Shown: positions 1 to 7,730 of the stretch, piece after piece
Numbering within the stretch: the first letter of the stretch is position 1
Layout: each line of letters begins with the position of its first letter
Program-made: the position numbers and the translations under genes
The notes under the pieces: generated by a model
Databases searched by the model: none
Told to the model about the DNA's origin: nothing
Seen by the model: only the letters and a program-made list of their open reading frames with translations
DNA from: Flammeovirgaceae bacterium
GTDB taxonomy: Bacteria; Bacteroidota; Bacteroidia; Cytophagales; Cyclobacteriaceae
Direction of reading: 5' to 3'
DNA: 14,467 nt
Assembly (NCBI GenBank): GCA_003229495.1
Contig: QIEB01000348.1
Coordinates: 1 to 14,467, forward strand

Positions 1-1178
1 ATACCGATTTGGAGCTTTTAAGGGAAATAGTACGGATAACTGAACCCTATTTATTAAAACAAGGGATACTAAATCCCCTTGAAATCGTAAAAACCATTGA
101 AAAGACCCTGCTCAAGGAGTTGGACTATACCATCGAAGCCCGGAACCTGCAGCATTTTAGAAGTTTCTACAAGGATGAAAAGAGTTTCACGGTGCCAAAA
201 CCTTACAAAGAGCTATCAGGGGAAAAGATTCTGATCATGGAGTTGATTCATGGCTGCAAGATTACCAACGTAGAACAAATGCTTGATTGGGGATTGGACC
301 CCAGGAAAATTGCCGAACAAGGAATGGATATCTATCTGAAACAGATATTTGAATTTGGCTATTTTCACGCAGATCCCCATCCTGGAAATATTTTGATTCA
401 AAAAGACGGCATAATCTGTCTGATAGATTTCGGAATGACTGGGAAATTATTAAAACGCGACAAACTGGCATTTGCCGGGATTTTATTGGCCATGGCCAAT
501 AAAAATCCCAGGGCGATGGCCATCAGTTTCAAGAAACTTGCCATTGATCATGACATCGAAGATATGCGTTCCTTCGAGTATCGATTAAACGAACTAATTG
601 AGGAATTTGCCAGCCTGGAGCTGGATGATATAAATATGTCGGCTTTGACCCTTGGCCTTCAAAGGATCATCTATGACTATCGAATAAAAGTACCGGGAAG
701 CGTCTTTCTTGTGCTTCGGGCGCTAGTAATCCTGGAAGGGATTGGAGAACGTATTCACCCTGAGTTCCAGACTTTCGAGTTTTTTAAACCATATGGGAAA
801 AAACTATTTTTAGAGCAGTTTTCTCTAAAAGATATGGGATCGGACTTGTTATTTTCGGGTTCCCAGTTGCTTTCATTTTTAAACAAATTCCCCAATGAGC
901 TCAAGTATGTTCTTAGAAAGATGCGAAAAGGAGAGCTCTACTACCATGTAGAATATCATGGGCTGGAGCCCTTGACGAAAAAACTCAATAGTATAGCTAA
1001 CCGGCTGGTACTTACTATATTAATTTCCACTTTTGTGATGGCCTCTACTTTCACATTGATCTATCAATCCAGCGGCGTCATGTTTTATGGAGTCCCTTTG
1101 TTAAGCTGGATTGGTTATCTATTAAGCGCAGGGATGTCCTTACTGTTAATGTTTTCAATGCTCAGAAACCGTCGCTGA
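1..1178 (+). CDS. UbiB/ABC1 (AarF) family atypical protein kinase, N-terminus cut by window edge
   Basis: The reading frame is already open at the first base, so the true start lies upstream; about 392 residues are visible of a family that usually has roughly 540-560. Seen: an ELDYTIEARN segment near visible residue 40, MELIHG near 80, the catalytic-loop motif FHADPHPGNIL near 120, and the metal-binding LIDFGMTG near 140. Two hydrophobic helices close the protein (about residues 335-385), the usual C-terminal membrane anchor. The family's KxGQ signature would lie in the missing part. Family knowledge: these are protein-kinase-like ATPases that support quinone and other prenyl-lipid metabolism at the inner membrane. 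The DUF445 gene starts 10 nt downstream, so co-transcription is likely. The TTG at 9-11 is unlikely to be a real start because homology-like sequence continues through it. Family assignment is secure; the substrate is unknown. Confidence 0.93.
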   Translation, partial: TDLELLREIVRITEPYLLKQGILNPLEIVKTIEKTLLKELDYTIEARNLQHFRSFYKDEKSFTVPKPYKELSGEKILIMELIHGCKITNVEQMLDWGLDPRKIAEQGMDIYLKQIFEFGYFHADPHPGNILIQKDGIICLIDFGMTGKLLKRDKLAFAGILLAMANKNPRAMAISFKKLAIDHDIEDMRSFEYRLNELIEEFASLELDDINMSALTLGLQRIIYDYRIKVPGSVFLVLRALVILEGIGERIHPEFQTFEFFKPYGKKLFLEQFSLKDMGSDLLFSGSQLLSFLNKFPNELKYVLRKMRKGELYYHVEYHGLEPLTKKLNSIANRLVLTILISTFVMASTFTLIYQSSGVMFYGVPLLSWIGYLLSAGMSLLLMFSMLRNRR

Positions 1179-1188
1179 AGATACTTTG

Positions 1189-1788
1189 ATGTTGTACGTC
1201 ATACCTTTCATTTCCGCCGTTATAGGCTACGTTACCAACTACATTGCTATCAAAATGCTTTTTTATCCCCGCAGACCAATCAATTTATGGTTATTCACGG
1301 TACATGGGATATTTCCCAAACGGAAGACTGTTTTGGCTCGTCGGATGGCGAAATTGGTAGCCGATGAGTTGTTATCCATGGATCAACTAAAGGATGAAAT
1401 TGATAGGCAAGCCACACAGGGTGAGATAAAGGAGGCAATTGAAGGCGAAGTGGAGAAATATTTAAAAGAAAAAATATCTTCCCTAAATCCCATAATTTCA
1501 ACCTTTATTAATGACAATAGAATTCAACAGCTAAGAGATAAAATTTGTCAGGAAATAGAATCATTTATTCCTAAAATTACACACCAATTTTTTAACCGGT
1601 TGGACATGGTCAATTTGGAAAATATGGTTTTCGAACAGGTTGCCTCCTTCACCAGTGACAAACTGGAAAACATGATGATGTCCGTTATACAAAATGAGTT
1701 GAAATTTATCGAATGGGCAGGAGCATTTCTTGGATTTGCCATTGGTTTGATCCAGGTGTTGCTCTTGTTGCAATGGGGGTATTTATAA
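1189..1788 (+). CDS. DUF445 family membrane protein
   Basis: A protein of 199 residues. An N-terminal hydrophobic helix carries the pattern GYVTNYIAIKMLFYPRRP, typical of DUF445 proteins, followed by the HGIFPKRK loop. A long helical, charged middle section (about residues 50-165) follows, and a C-terminal membrane helix (about 172-195) ends in LLLLQWGY. The N-terminal helix, soluble helical body and C-terminal helix are the usual layout of the shorter members of this family (YheB-like). Function is not established for the family. I chose ATG at 1189 over the TTG immediately before it. The gene begins 10 nt after the UbiB-family gene and is probably translated from the same mRNA; no Shine-Dalgarno is visible, as is usual in Bacteroidota. 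Confidence 0.88.
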   Translation: MLYVIPFISAVIGYVTNYIAIKMLFYPRRPINLWLFTVHGIFPKRKTVLARRMAKLVADELLSMDQLKDEIDRQATQGEIKEAIEGEVEKYLKEKISSLNPIISTFINDNRIQQLRDKICQEIESFIPKITHQFFNRLDMVNLENMVFEQVASFTSDKLENMMMSVIQNELKFIEWAGAFLGFAIGLIQVLLLLQWGYL

Positions 1789-1903
1789 GCCAACAGAATA
1801 TTTCTGTCTATTGGTGGTGTTTCACAATTTTATCTTCCAGGTCTTTTTTTTATATTTATTCCACAACAGAATCTATATAGTTTACCAACTAATTTCGCAA
1901 TCC

Positions 1904-3451
1904 ATGATTGTTCCAAGTCTTCTACTGAAACAATTATATACTTTTGGCAGCCTGAAGAATAATAACGGTGGGGTATCATTTTCATTGAAGAATCGCCTAC
2001 AAGATGCCAAGCTGACAGAAATAATACACGTTAAACTTAATGGACAGGAAATATCCCTGGATCGGATCACCATGGATTTTGGAGACGGTCAGGTGGTATC
2101 TCCATCGGACATATCCCGAGAATCACCAATTGATTTTCCGCTACGGATGTCAATTAATTTCATCGCTAAAACCGCACCACTGGCACTAGGGAAGCATAAA
2201 ATTGAAGTAAAGTTCAGGGCTAAGCCCTTTGGGAAACTAACCTTGAAGGTGAATGGCGCCATATCCGAATTACCGGAGCCAGATAACAAAATACCCCGGT
2301 ACCCAGACGATGACTATGGCGCTGAGGCGGTAAATGCCAGGCAGGAATTTCTGGAAAAGTATTGTGACTTCTCATTAAACCACATTAAGCACTATTCATT
2401 TGACCCCAAAACCTTAAGAGGCAATATTGAGCATTTTACGGGGGTTGCACAAATTCCTTTGGGGTTTGCAGGTCCATTAACCATTAACGGGGAGTTTGCC
2501 AAAGGTGATTTCATTATCCCGATGGCCACTACTGAAGGTACTTTGGTAGCGTCCTATAACAGAGGAATGAAGGTGCTAAATGCCAGTGGCGGAGTAAAAT
2601 GTACCATAGTTGAGGACGCCATGCAACGGGCCCCGGTTTTTGTCTTTGAAGATGCCCGTGGAGCCAGGGATTTTGTAAAATGGGTACGTAAGAACTTTGA
2701 AGAGATAGTAGAAAAAGCGGAAGCAACCACCAGTATAGGGAAGTTGTTATATATTGACGACTATCAGGCCAATAAATTTGCCTATTTGCGGTTTAATTTC
2801 TCCACCGGAGATGCCGCTGGCCAGAACATGGTGGGCAGGGCAACCTTTGCTGCCTGTAGTTGGATTTTAGATCAATACCAGGAAAACAAAATCTATCATT
2901 TTTATCTTGAATCCAATCTGGCTACCGATAAAAAAGCCAGCCAGGTAAATATCATGCACACCCGGGGTAAAAGGGTTACTGCAGAAGCTGTTATTAAAAG
3001 AGATGTATTAATACAAAATATGCGGGTTGAGCCGGAAAGTATTACCTATCATGGCCAGGTCTCTAATATTGGTGCCATGCTGTCAGGCGCTAATAACAAT
3101 GGCGCCCATTCGGCAAACGCCATAACGGCCATATTCATTGCTACTGGGCAGGATGTCGCTAACGTCTCTGAGTCATCTGCGGGTATTATGTACACTGAGC
3201 TTACTCCGGACAGGGATCTTTACATATCAATAACCATTCCTTCGTTGATCGTGGCAACTTATGGAGGAGGAGTAGGCCTGGCCACTCAGCGCGAATGCCT
3301 GGAGCTTTTAGGATGTTATGGCCGGGGTAAGGTTGGGCAATTTACAGAGATCGTAGCAGGCGCGGTGTTGGCAGGTGAAATCTCTTTGGCCGCTGCCATT
3401 TCTAGTTCAGATTGGGTCTCCAGCCACGAAAAATACGGTCGTAACCGGTAA
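1904..3451 (+). CDS. hmgA: Hydroxymethylglutaryl-CoA reductase, class I-type, with extra N-terminal domain
   Basis: The enzyme reduces HMG-CoA to mevalonate with NADPH, the committing step of the mevalonate route to isoprenoids. From the ATG at 1904 it has 515 residues. Catalytic-domain signatures run in order: GNIEHFTGVAQIPLGFAGPL (173-192), PMATTEG with catalytic Glu211, the cofactor loop TGDAAGQNM (301-309), DKK with catalytic Lys343, ATGQD with Asp417, and a late SSHEKYGRN with His508. The GVAQIP motif and the late His after a Ser are class I-like (archaeal/eukaryotic type). Residues 1 to about 125 are not part of the usual catalytic domain and look beta-rich (alternating hydrophobics, KIEVKFRAKPFGKLTLKV); no membrane helix is seen. 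The frame opens further upstream at a TTG (1811), but that extension is low-complexity and hydrophobic, so I prefer 1904. The next gene starts 8 nt downstream. The symbol hmgA is the class I convention; mvaA is used for class II. Confidence 0.93.
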   Translation: MIVPSLLLKQLYTFGSLKNNNGGVSFSLKNRLQDAKLTEIIHVKLNGQEISLDRITMDFGDGQVVSPSDISRESPIDFPLRMSINFIAKTAPLALGKHKIEVKFRAKPFGKLTLKVNGAISELPEPDNKIPRYPDDDYGAEAVNARQEFLEKYCDFSLNHIKHYSFDPKTLRGNIEHFTGVAQIPLGFAGPLTINGEFAKGDFIIPMATTEGTLVASYNRGMKVLNASGGVKCTIVEDAMQRAPVFVFEDARGARDFVKWVRKNFEEIVEKAEATTSIGKLLYIDDYQANKFAYLRFNFSTGDAAGQNMVGRATFAACSWILDQYQENKIYHFYLESNLATDKKASQVNIMHTRGKRVTAEAVIKRDVLIQNMRVEPESITYHGQVSNIGAMLSGANNNGAHSANAITAIFIATGQDVANVSESSAGIMYTELTPDRDLYISITIPSLIVATYGGGVGLATQRECLELLGCYGRGKVGQFTEIVAGAVLAGEISLAAAISSSDWVSSHEKYGRNR

Positions 3452-3459
3452 GCATTTTT

Positions 3460-5853
3460 ATGAAAATATTCAAATGGATATTGATTGGATTGGTGATACT
3501 CTCTTCAATCATTGCATTTGGGGTATTTTGGTATTTGGATTCCAGCAGACCTGTTTATAGCGGTGAGCAAGTGTTGGATGGGCTTCACAAAGATGTCCAG
3601 GTGCATTTCGATAACTATGGCATCCCTCACATATACGCCGAAAATGAGCATGATCTATATTTCGCACTAGGCTATGTACATGCTCAGGAACGATTGTTTC
3701 AAATGGAGCTTTTGCGGCGAGTGGGAGGCGGAAATCTCTCTGAAATATTTGGGTCAGATTTGGTGGAAACGGATCGGTTTATGCGCACCATTGGTATAAA
3801 TGAAACCGCCAAAAGATCCGCAGCCACTTATTTGTCCTCGGACAAAGAACCTTTTCAAAAAGCAGCATTTGCTTATCTTCAGGGTTTAAACACTTACCTT
3901 CGAACCGGGCCTACACCGCCTGAATTTACCCTGTTGAGTATCCCAAAAAGAGATTTTACCCCGGTTGATTTATACCGAATCGTTGGTTACATGGGTTTCA
4001 GTTTTAACACCGCCATACGAACGGACCCCTTGATCACCAGCATTGCCTCGAAACTGGGCCCGGACTATATCAAAGACCTAAGGCTGAACACTACCAAGGA
4101 AAATACCACCATTCCGACCAATCTGCAAGAGACCTCCGGCACTATGGCCTTCACCAAAACTGCCTTGAATGTTATGCACTCGCTTCCAGTGCCGGTATGG
4201 ATGGGCAGTAACTCCTGGGTAGTAGGTCCTGAGAAAACCAAATCCGGCTACCCTATGCTGGCTAATGATACCCATATAGGCTTCGGGCAGCCGTCAGTAT
4301 TTTATGAGGCACATTTAAATTGTCCGGGATTTGATTTCTATGGAAATCATCTGGCAGGCTTCCCTTTTGCCCTAATTGGACACAACGACTACAGCGCCTG
4401 GGGCTTAACTATTTTTCCCAATGATGATATGGATTTTTATAGGGAAAAAGCCAATCCCAATAACGTTGAACAGGTTTGGAACCAGGACCACTGGGAAGAA
4501 CTGAATATCCGAAAGGAAATAATCATTATCAAGGATAGTGATGATCTGGAATTCTCTGTAAGGTCATCCAGACACGGTCCAATAATAAATCAAGTTAGCC
4601 CTGTAGTTGATTCACAGGAGGGTGAGCCGGTAAGTTTTTTCTGGACCTTCAATAAATTTCCCAGTAAGGTCTTACGAGTGTCTTATGAAATGGCCCATAG
4701 CAAAAGTATTGATCAATTCAGGAGTGCAGTATCACTGCTCGAGGCCCCGGGGTTGAATATCACTTACGCTGATAAAGATGGCAATATTGCCTGGTGGGCG
4801 GTGGCCAGGCTGATAAAAAGACCAGCCCATGTGGAATCCAAAATGATCTTGGACGGTTCAAGTGGCAATGACGACCCTCTGGGTTGGTATCCCTTTTCTG
4901 AAAATCCAAGATCGGAAAACCCCGATGATAGATTTGTATATTCTGCTAATAATCAACCCGACAGCAGTTATAAGGTAATGCATCCCGGATACTACTACCC
5001 TGGTGCACGGGGAAAGCGCATCACCCAACTGATTTCTGAAAATGATCAATGGGATTTAGGGGATTTCCAGAAAATGGTTATGGATGATAAAAGCCCTGTT
5101 TATCCTGCAGTGGCTCAAACCCTGGGGTCATTGCTTTCAGGTGAACTTAGCGCTTTGGAGGCGAAGACCCTGTACTATTTAACCCACTGGGACGGCCGCC
5201 ATGGCCTGCAGGATGTCGGCCCTACCATTTACTATCGTTTGATTTATCACTTGCAAAAAAACCTCATGGAAGATGAACTGGGAGCTGATCAATTTCAAGT
5301 GTACATTACTACCATGGTAGCCCGACGGTCTCTATCTTATTTGGTAAACAATGACCGTTCCGTGTGGTGGGATAATATTCATACTGATGGGCATGAAACC
5401 CGTGACATGATATTGAAATTGAGTTTTAAAGATGCCGTGAATGATTTAGTAGCGTCTTTGGGTGATGATCCCAGCCATTGGACCTGGGATAAGGTACACC
5501 TCCTGGAACACGTGCACGCAATCGGTCGAAAGAAACCCTTCAATTTACTATTCAATGTTGGGCCATTTGCAGTCAGTGGCGGTGATGAAGTGATCAATAA
5601 AATGGATTTTGATAAATCCCAGTCTCCATATAAAGTGCTGTCAGGGGCGGCAATGAGAGTGCTTATTGATCTGGCAGATATGGAAAACTCTTTGAGTGTT
5701 CTTCCCACGGGTCAATCCGGACACCTAAGGAGTCCACACTACCAGGACCAGGCAGAACTCTACAATAGTGGACGGTTTAGGGCACAACATATGGATGTAG
5801 ACAAGATCATTGCAATGTCCAAAGGTGTGCTTTTTTTAAAAGCCAAAAGATAA
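3460..5853 (+). CDS. Penicillin acylase family Ntn hydrolase (S45), membrane-anchored or exported
   Basis: A protein of 797 residues, a normal length for the S45 family. It begins with a basic-hydrophobic stretch (residues 1-26) that is either a signal peptide without an obvious cleavage site or an N-terminal anchor, so the enzyme is probably periplasmic. The alpha-chain region carries GIPHIYAENEHDLYFALGYV and HAQERLFQMELLRR. The linker ends at WMG, followed by SNSWVVG, in which Ser250 is the predicted nucleophile and new N-terminus after self-cleavage between Gly249 and Ser250. Further family signatures are the ANDTHIGF segment just after it and TYADKDGNIAWW near residue 435. Family knowledge: members hydrolyse amide bonds of acyl amides, including beta-lactams and acyl-homoserine lactones; the natural substrate cannot be read from sequence. 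It starts 8 nt after the HMG-CoA reductase gene, so it probably shares its mRNA. Confidence 0.93.
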   Translation: MKIFKWILIGLVILSSIIAFGVFWYLDSSRPVYSGEQVLDGLHKDVQVHFDNYGIPHIYAENEHDLYFALGYVHAQERLFQMELLRRVGGGNLSEIFGSDLVETDRFMRTIGINETAKRSAATYLSSDKEPFQKAAFAYLQGLNTYLRTGPTPPEFTLLSIPKRDFTPVDLYRIVGYMGFSFNTAIRTDPLITSIASKLGPDYIKDLRLNTTKENTTIPTNLQETSGTMAFTKTALNVMHSLPVPVWMGSNSWVVGPEKTKSGYPMLANDTHIGFGQPSVFYEAHLNCPGFDFYGNHLAGFPFALIGHNDYSAWGLTIFPNDDMDFYREKANPNNVEQVWNQDHWEELNIRKEIIIIKDSDDLEFSVRSSRHGPIINQVSPVVDSQEGEPVSFFWTFNKFPSKVLRVSYEMAHSKSIDQFRSAVSLLEAPGLNITYADKDGNIAWWAVARLIKRPAHVESKMILDGSSGNDDPLGWYPFSENPRSENPDDRFVYSANNQPDSSYKVMHPGYYYPGARGKRITQLISENDQWDLGDFQKMVMDDKSPVYPAVAQTLGSLLSGELSALEAKTLYYLTHWDGRHGLQDVGPTIYYRLIYHLQKNLMEDELGADQFQVYITTMVARRSLSYLVNNDRSVWWDNIHTDGHETRDMILKLSFKDAVNDLVASLGDDPSHWTWDKVHLLEHVHAIGRKKPFNLLFNVGPFAVSGGDEVINKMDFDKSQSPYKVLSGAAMRVLIDLADMENSLSVLPTGQSGHLRSPHYQDQAELYNSGRFRAQHMDVDKIIAMSKGVLFLKAKR

Positions 5854-6095
5854 ACACCGTATCCTTCTCTAGTTTGGCGTTCAAGTTCGAACAAAAATAT
5901 GTCCGCTATTGTTACAGTTTTTCCCTTATTGGCCTATCTATTTTTTCAAACATTTGATTTACAGGTGTTTGAATATCAGGCACATGGTTTGATCCAAACT
6001 TAATGTAGGTACTTCCGGTTTATTAAATCCTAAAGCAACAGGGAATAAATTCAGGGAGTCTTTCGTTAATTTTTTAGGTGTGTTAAACAGTGTCT
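5854..6095. other. Intergenic region of 242 bp
   Basis: No coding frame is supported here. It separates the four-gene + strand cluster from the DUF4407 gene, so it should hold a promoter for the latter. I find no convincing TTG/TAnnTTTG pair; the best is TTG near 5989 with TACTTCCG about 18 nt on, which matches poorly. A 7-bp inverted repeat (TCAAACA at 5946-5952, TGTTTGA at 5966-5972) with a 13-nt loop lacks a following T-run, so I do not call it a terminator. Confidence 0.5.
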
Positions 6096-7157
6096 ATGAA
6101 TTCACTGAAAGAATTTTTCTGGTTTTGCTCAGGCGCCAGCCCTGAGCTCCTTAATAGATGTCCCACGGAAAACAGCAAGTATACAGGAATTGGAGCTACG
6201 GTACTTTTTACCGGAATTTTTGCTGCCCTGGCTGCAGGGTATGCTTTGTTTACTGTCTTTGATTCCTGGCCACCAGCGGTGCTATTTGGTATTCTCTGGG
6301 GAGCCATGATCTTCAATCTTGACCGATATATAGTATCAAGCATGAAAAAAGAGGGTAACATATGGAAGGAAATCCGTACCGCCATCCCACGAATCATTTT
6401 GGCGGTGCTTCTGGCCTTTGTAATATCAAAACCCCTGGAATTGAAAATGTTTGAATCTGAAATTAACGGTGAATTGATCTTGATGGAACAAGCGCTTTTT
6501 AAAAAACAAGAAGACACCATAAAAGCACGATTCGTCCCCAGCATTCAACTCCTCAATAAGGAAATCGAGCAGTTAAAGGCCGAAGTTGTCAACAAGGAAG
6601 TAATTCGTGATGAACTTAGGCAGATAGCGCAACAAGAAGCGGACGGTACCGGGGGTAGCATGAGACGAAACCTGGGACCAATATATGGAGTAAAAAAACA
6701 GGATGCAGATCGCGTTGATCAGGAACTTGCCAGCCTTAAAACTAACAATGACTCTCTGGTAGCCCGTAAGCAGCGTGACATTGAAATGTTACAGATGTCC
6801 AATAGTCAGGAAATCGCAGGACTAAAAAGGGAAAAGTATGACGGCCTGGCTGCCAGGATTGACGCACTAGGTAATCTGACCAAAAATAGTCAGCCGATAT
6901 ATTGGGCCAACCTGTTTATCCTATTGCTGTTTATTGCTATCGAAACCGCCCCGGTTTTTGTAAAACTGATAGGCAGTAAAGGACCATATGATGACCTTCT
7001 TCATACTCACGAGCACGGCTTTGATATGTACCGGGTTGAACAGACCACAAAATACTCACATGACACCGCCACCAGGTTGGCGTTTCATACCCGGGAAAAG
7101 AAAGAAAGCAATTTAGAGTCTGAGTTGGATCCTGTTTCCTACGTCAGCCGGACCTGA
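6096..7157 (+). CDS. DUF4407 domain-containing membrane protein
   Basis: A protein of 353 residues from the ATG at 6096 (a GTG two codons earlier is less likely). Four membrane helices are visible at about residues 31-54, 60-78, 97-113 and 269-289. Between the third and fourth lies a long charged helical region (about 120-260) rich in Glu, Lys and Gln, likely coiled coil, containing the family-type segment GTGGSMRRNLGPIYGVKK (184-201). Other recognisable DUF4407 features are FFWFCSGA at the N-terminus, NLDRYIV after helix two and ISKPLE at the end of helix three. The 60-residue C-terminal tail is hydrophilic. The function of DUF4407 is unknown; the layout (a large coiled-coil loop between membrane segments) suggests a structural or scaffold role, which is inference. 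A secreted helical protein starts 36 nt downstream and may be co-transcribed. Confidence 0.88.
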   Translation: MNSLKEFFWFCSGASPELLNRCPTENSKYTGIGATVLFTGIFAALAAGYALFTVFDSWPPAVLFGILWGAMIFNLDRYIVSSMKKEGNIWKEIRTAIPRIILAVLLAFVISKPLELKMFESEINGELILMEQALFKKQEDTIKARFVPSIQLLNKEIEQLKAEVVNKEVIRDELRQIAQQEADGTGGSMRRNLGPIYGVKKQDADRVDQELASLKTNNDSLVARKQRDIEMLQMSNSQEIAGLKREKYDGLAARIDALGNLTKNSQPIYWANLFILLLFIAIETAPVFVKLIGSKGPYDDLLHTHEHGFDMYRVEQTTKYSHDTATRLAFHTREKKESNLESELDPVSYVSRT

Positions 7158-7193
7158 GCAAACTTATAATAACTCCTTTTTGTTTCTTTGTCT

Positions 7194-7730
7194 ATGGGAA
7201 AAATAATGAGCATAATGGTGTTGGTGCTTGGCAGTTTTTCATTTTGCTCCAATGCTCAGGATGGTGCAATACATGAAATACGGCATGAGTTTTACCAGAG
7301 CACACTCGATTACCAGTACGCATTTCCTCTATATGATAAACTATATAATATTCGTAATCCAAACGCCCTTGAACTAGCATATATGGCTGCTACCCAAGCA
7401 ATTTTAGCCAAGCCTGGGTGGAATGTTTTCAAGAAATTAGGCTACTTAAGGCAATCAAGGAACACTTTTCAAAAAGCCATAGAAAGAAATATGAACGATT
7501 TGGAAATAAGGTTCCTGAGACTGTCTGTCGAGCATCATATCCCACGTTACCTTGGGTTCAGCAAACATATTACGAACGACAAGCAGATGATCATAGAGAA
7601 TATTGAAATGTTTAAAGAAAAAGAGCTGCCTAAGGAAATCTCCGACTATATCATACTTTTTAGCGTTGAATCTGGAATTTTTAAGACTGAGGAAGTTGAA
7701 CGGCTCAGGTATATATTGGGTAACCGTTAG
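7194..7730 (+). CDS. Secreted hypothetical protein, TPR-like helical
   Basis: A protein of 178 residues from the ATG at 7194. Residues 1 to about 22 form a signal peptide (MGKIMSIMVLVLGSFSF, then CSNA before QDG, a plausible signal peptidase I site). The mature part is almost entirely amphipathic helix with alternating aromatic and charged positions; ALELAYMAATQAILAK followed by a second helix pair around NTFQKAIERNMNDLEIRFLR resembles tetratricopeptide-type packing. No catalytic motif is seen. Proteins of this style are common uncharacterised envelope proteins in Bacteroidota. A TTG two codons earlier and an ATG at 7206 are alternative starts. The stop codon TAG overlaps the stop of convergent rarA, so the two transcripts must overlap. 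Function unknown. Confidence 0.78.
   Translation: MGKIMSIMVLVLGSFSFCSNAQDGAIHEIRHEFYQSTLDYQYAFPLYDKLYNIRNPNALELAYMAATQAILAKPGWNVFKKLGYLRQSRNTFQKAIERNMNDLEIRFLRLSVEHHIPRYLGFSKHITNDKQMIIENIEMFKEKELPKEISDYIILFSVESGIFKTEEVERLRYILGNR

Noticed and set aside
1811..1903. N-terminal extension of HMG-CoA reductase as a membrane anchor
   Set aside because: It needs a TTG start, is low-complexity and AT-rich, and the recognisable domain begins at the ATG at 1904; the stretch is better read as the intergenic leader.
5379..5708. A 109-codon - strand frame antisense to the penicillin-acylase-family gene
   Set aside because: It mirrors a conserved coding frame and has no recognisable domain.
5946..5972. 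Inverted repeat TCAAACA/TGTTTGA as a terminator of the first cluster
   Set aside because: The stem is AT-rich, the loop is 13 nt, and no T-run follows.
6083..6544. A 153-codon - strand frame antisense to the DUF4407 gene
   Set aside because: It lies opposite the first two membrane helices of a well-supported gene and shows no independent protein features.
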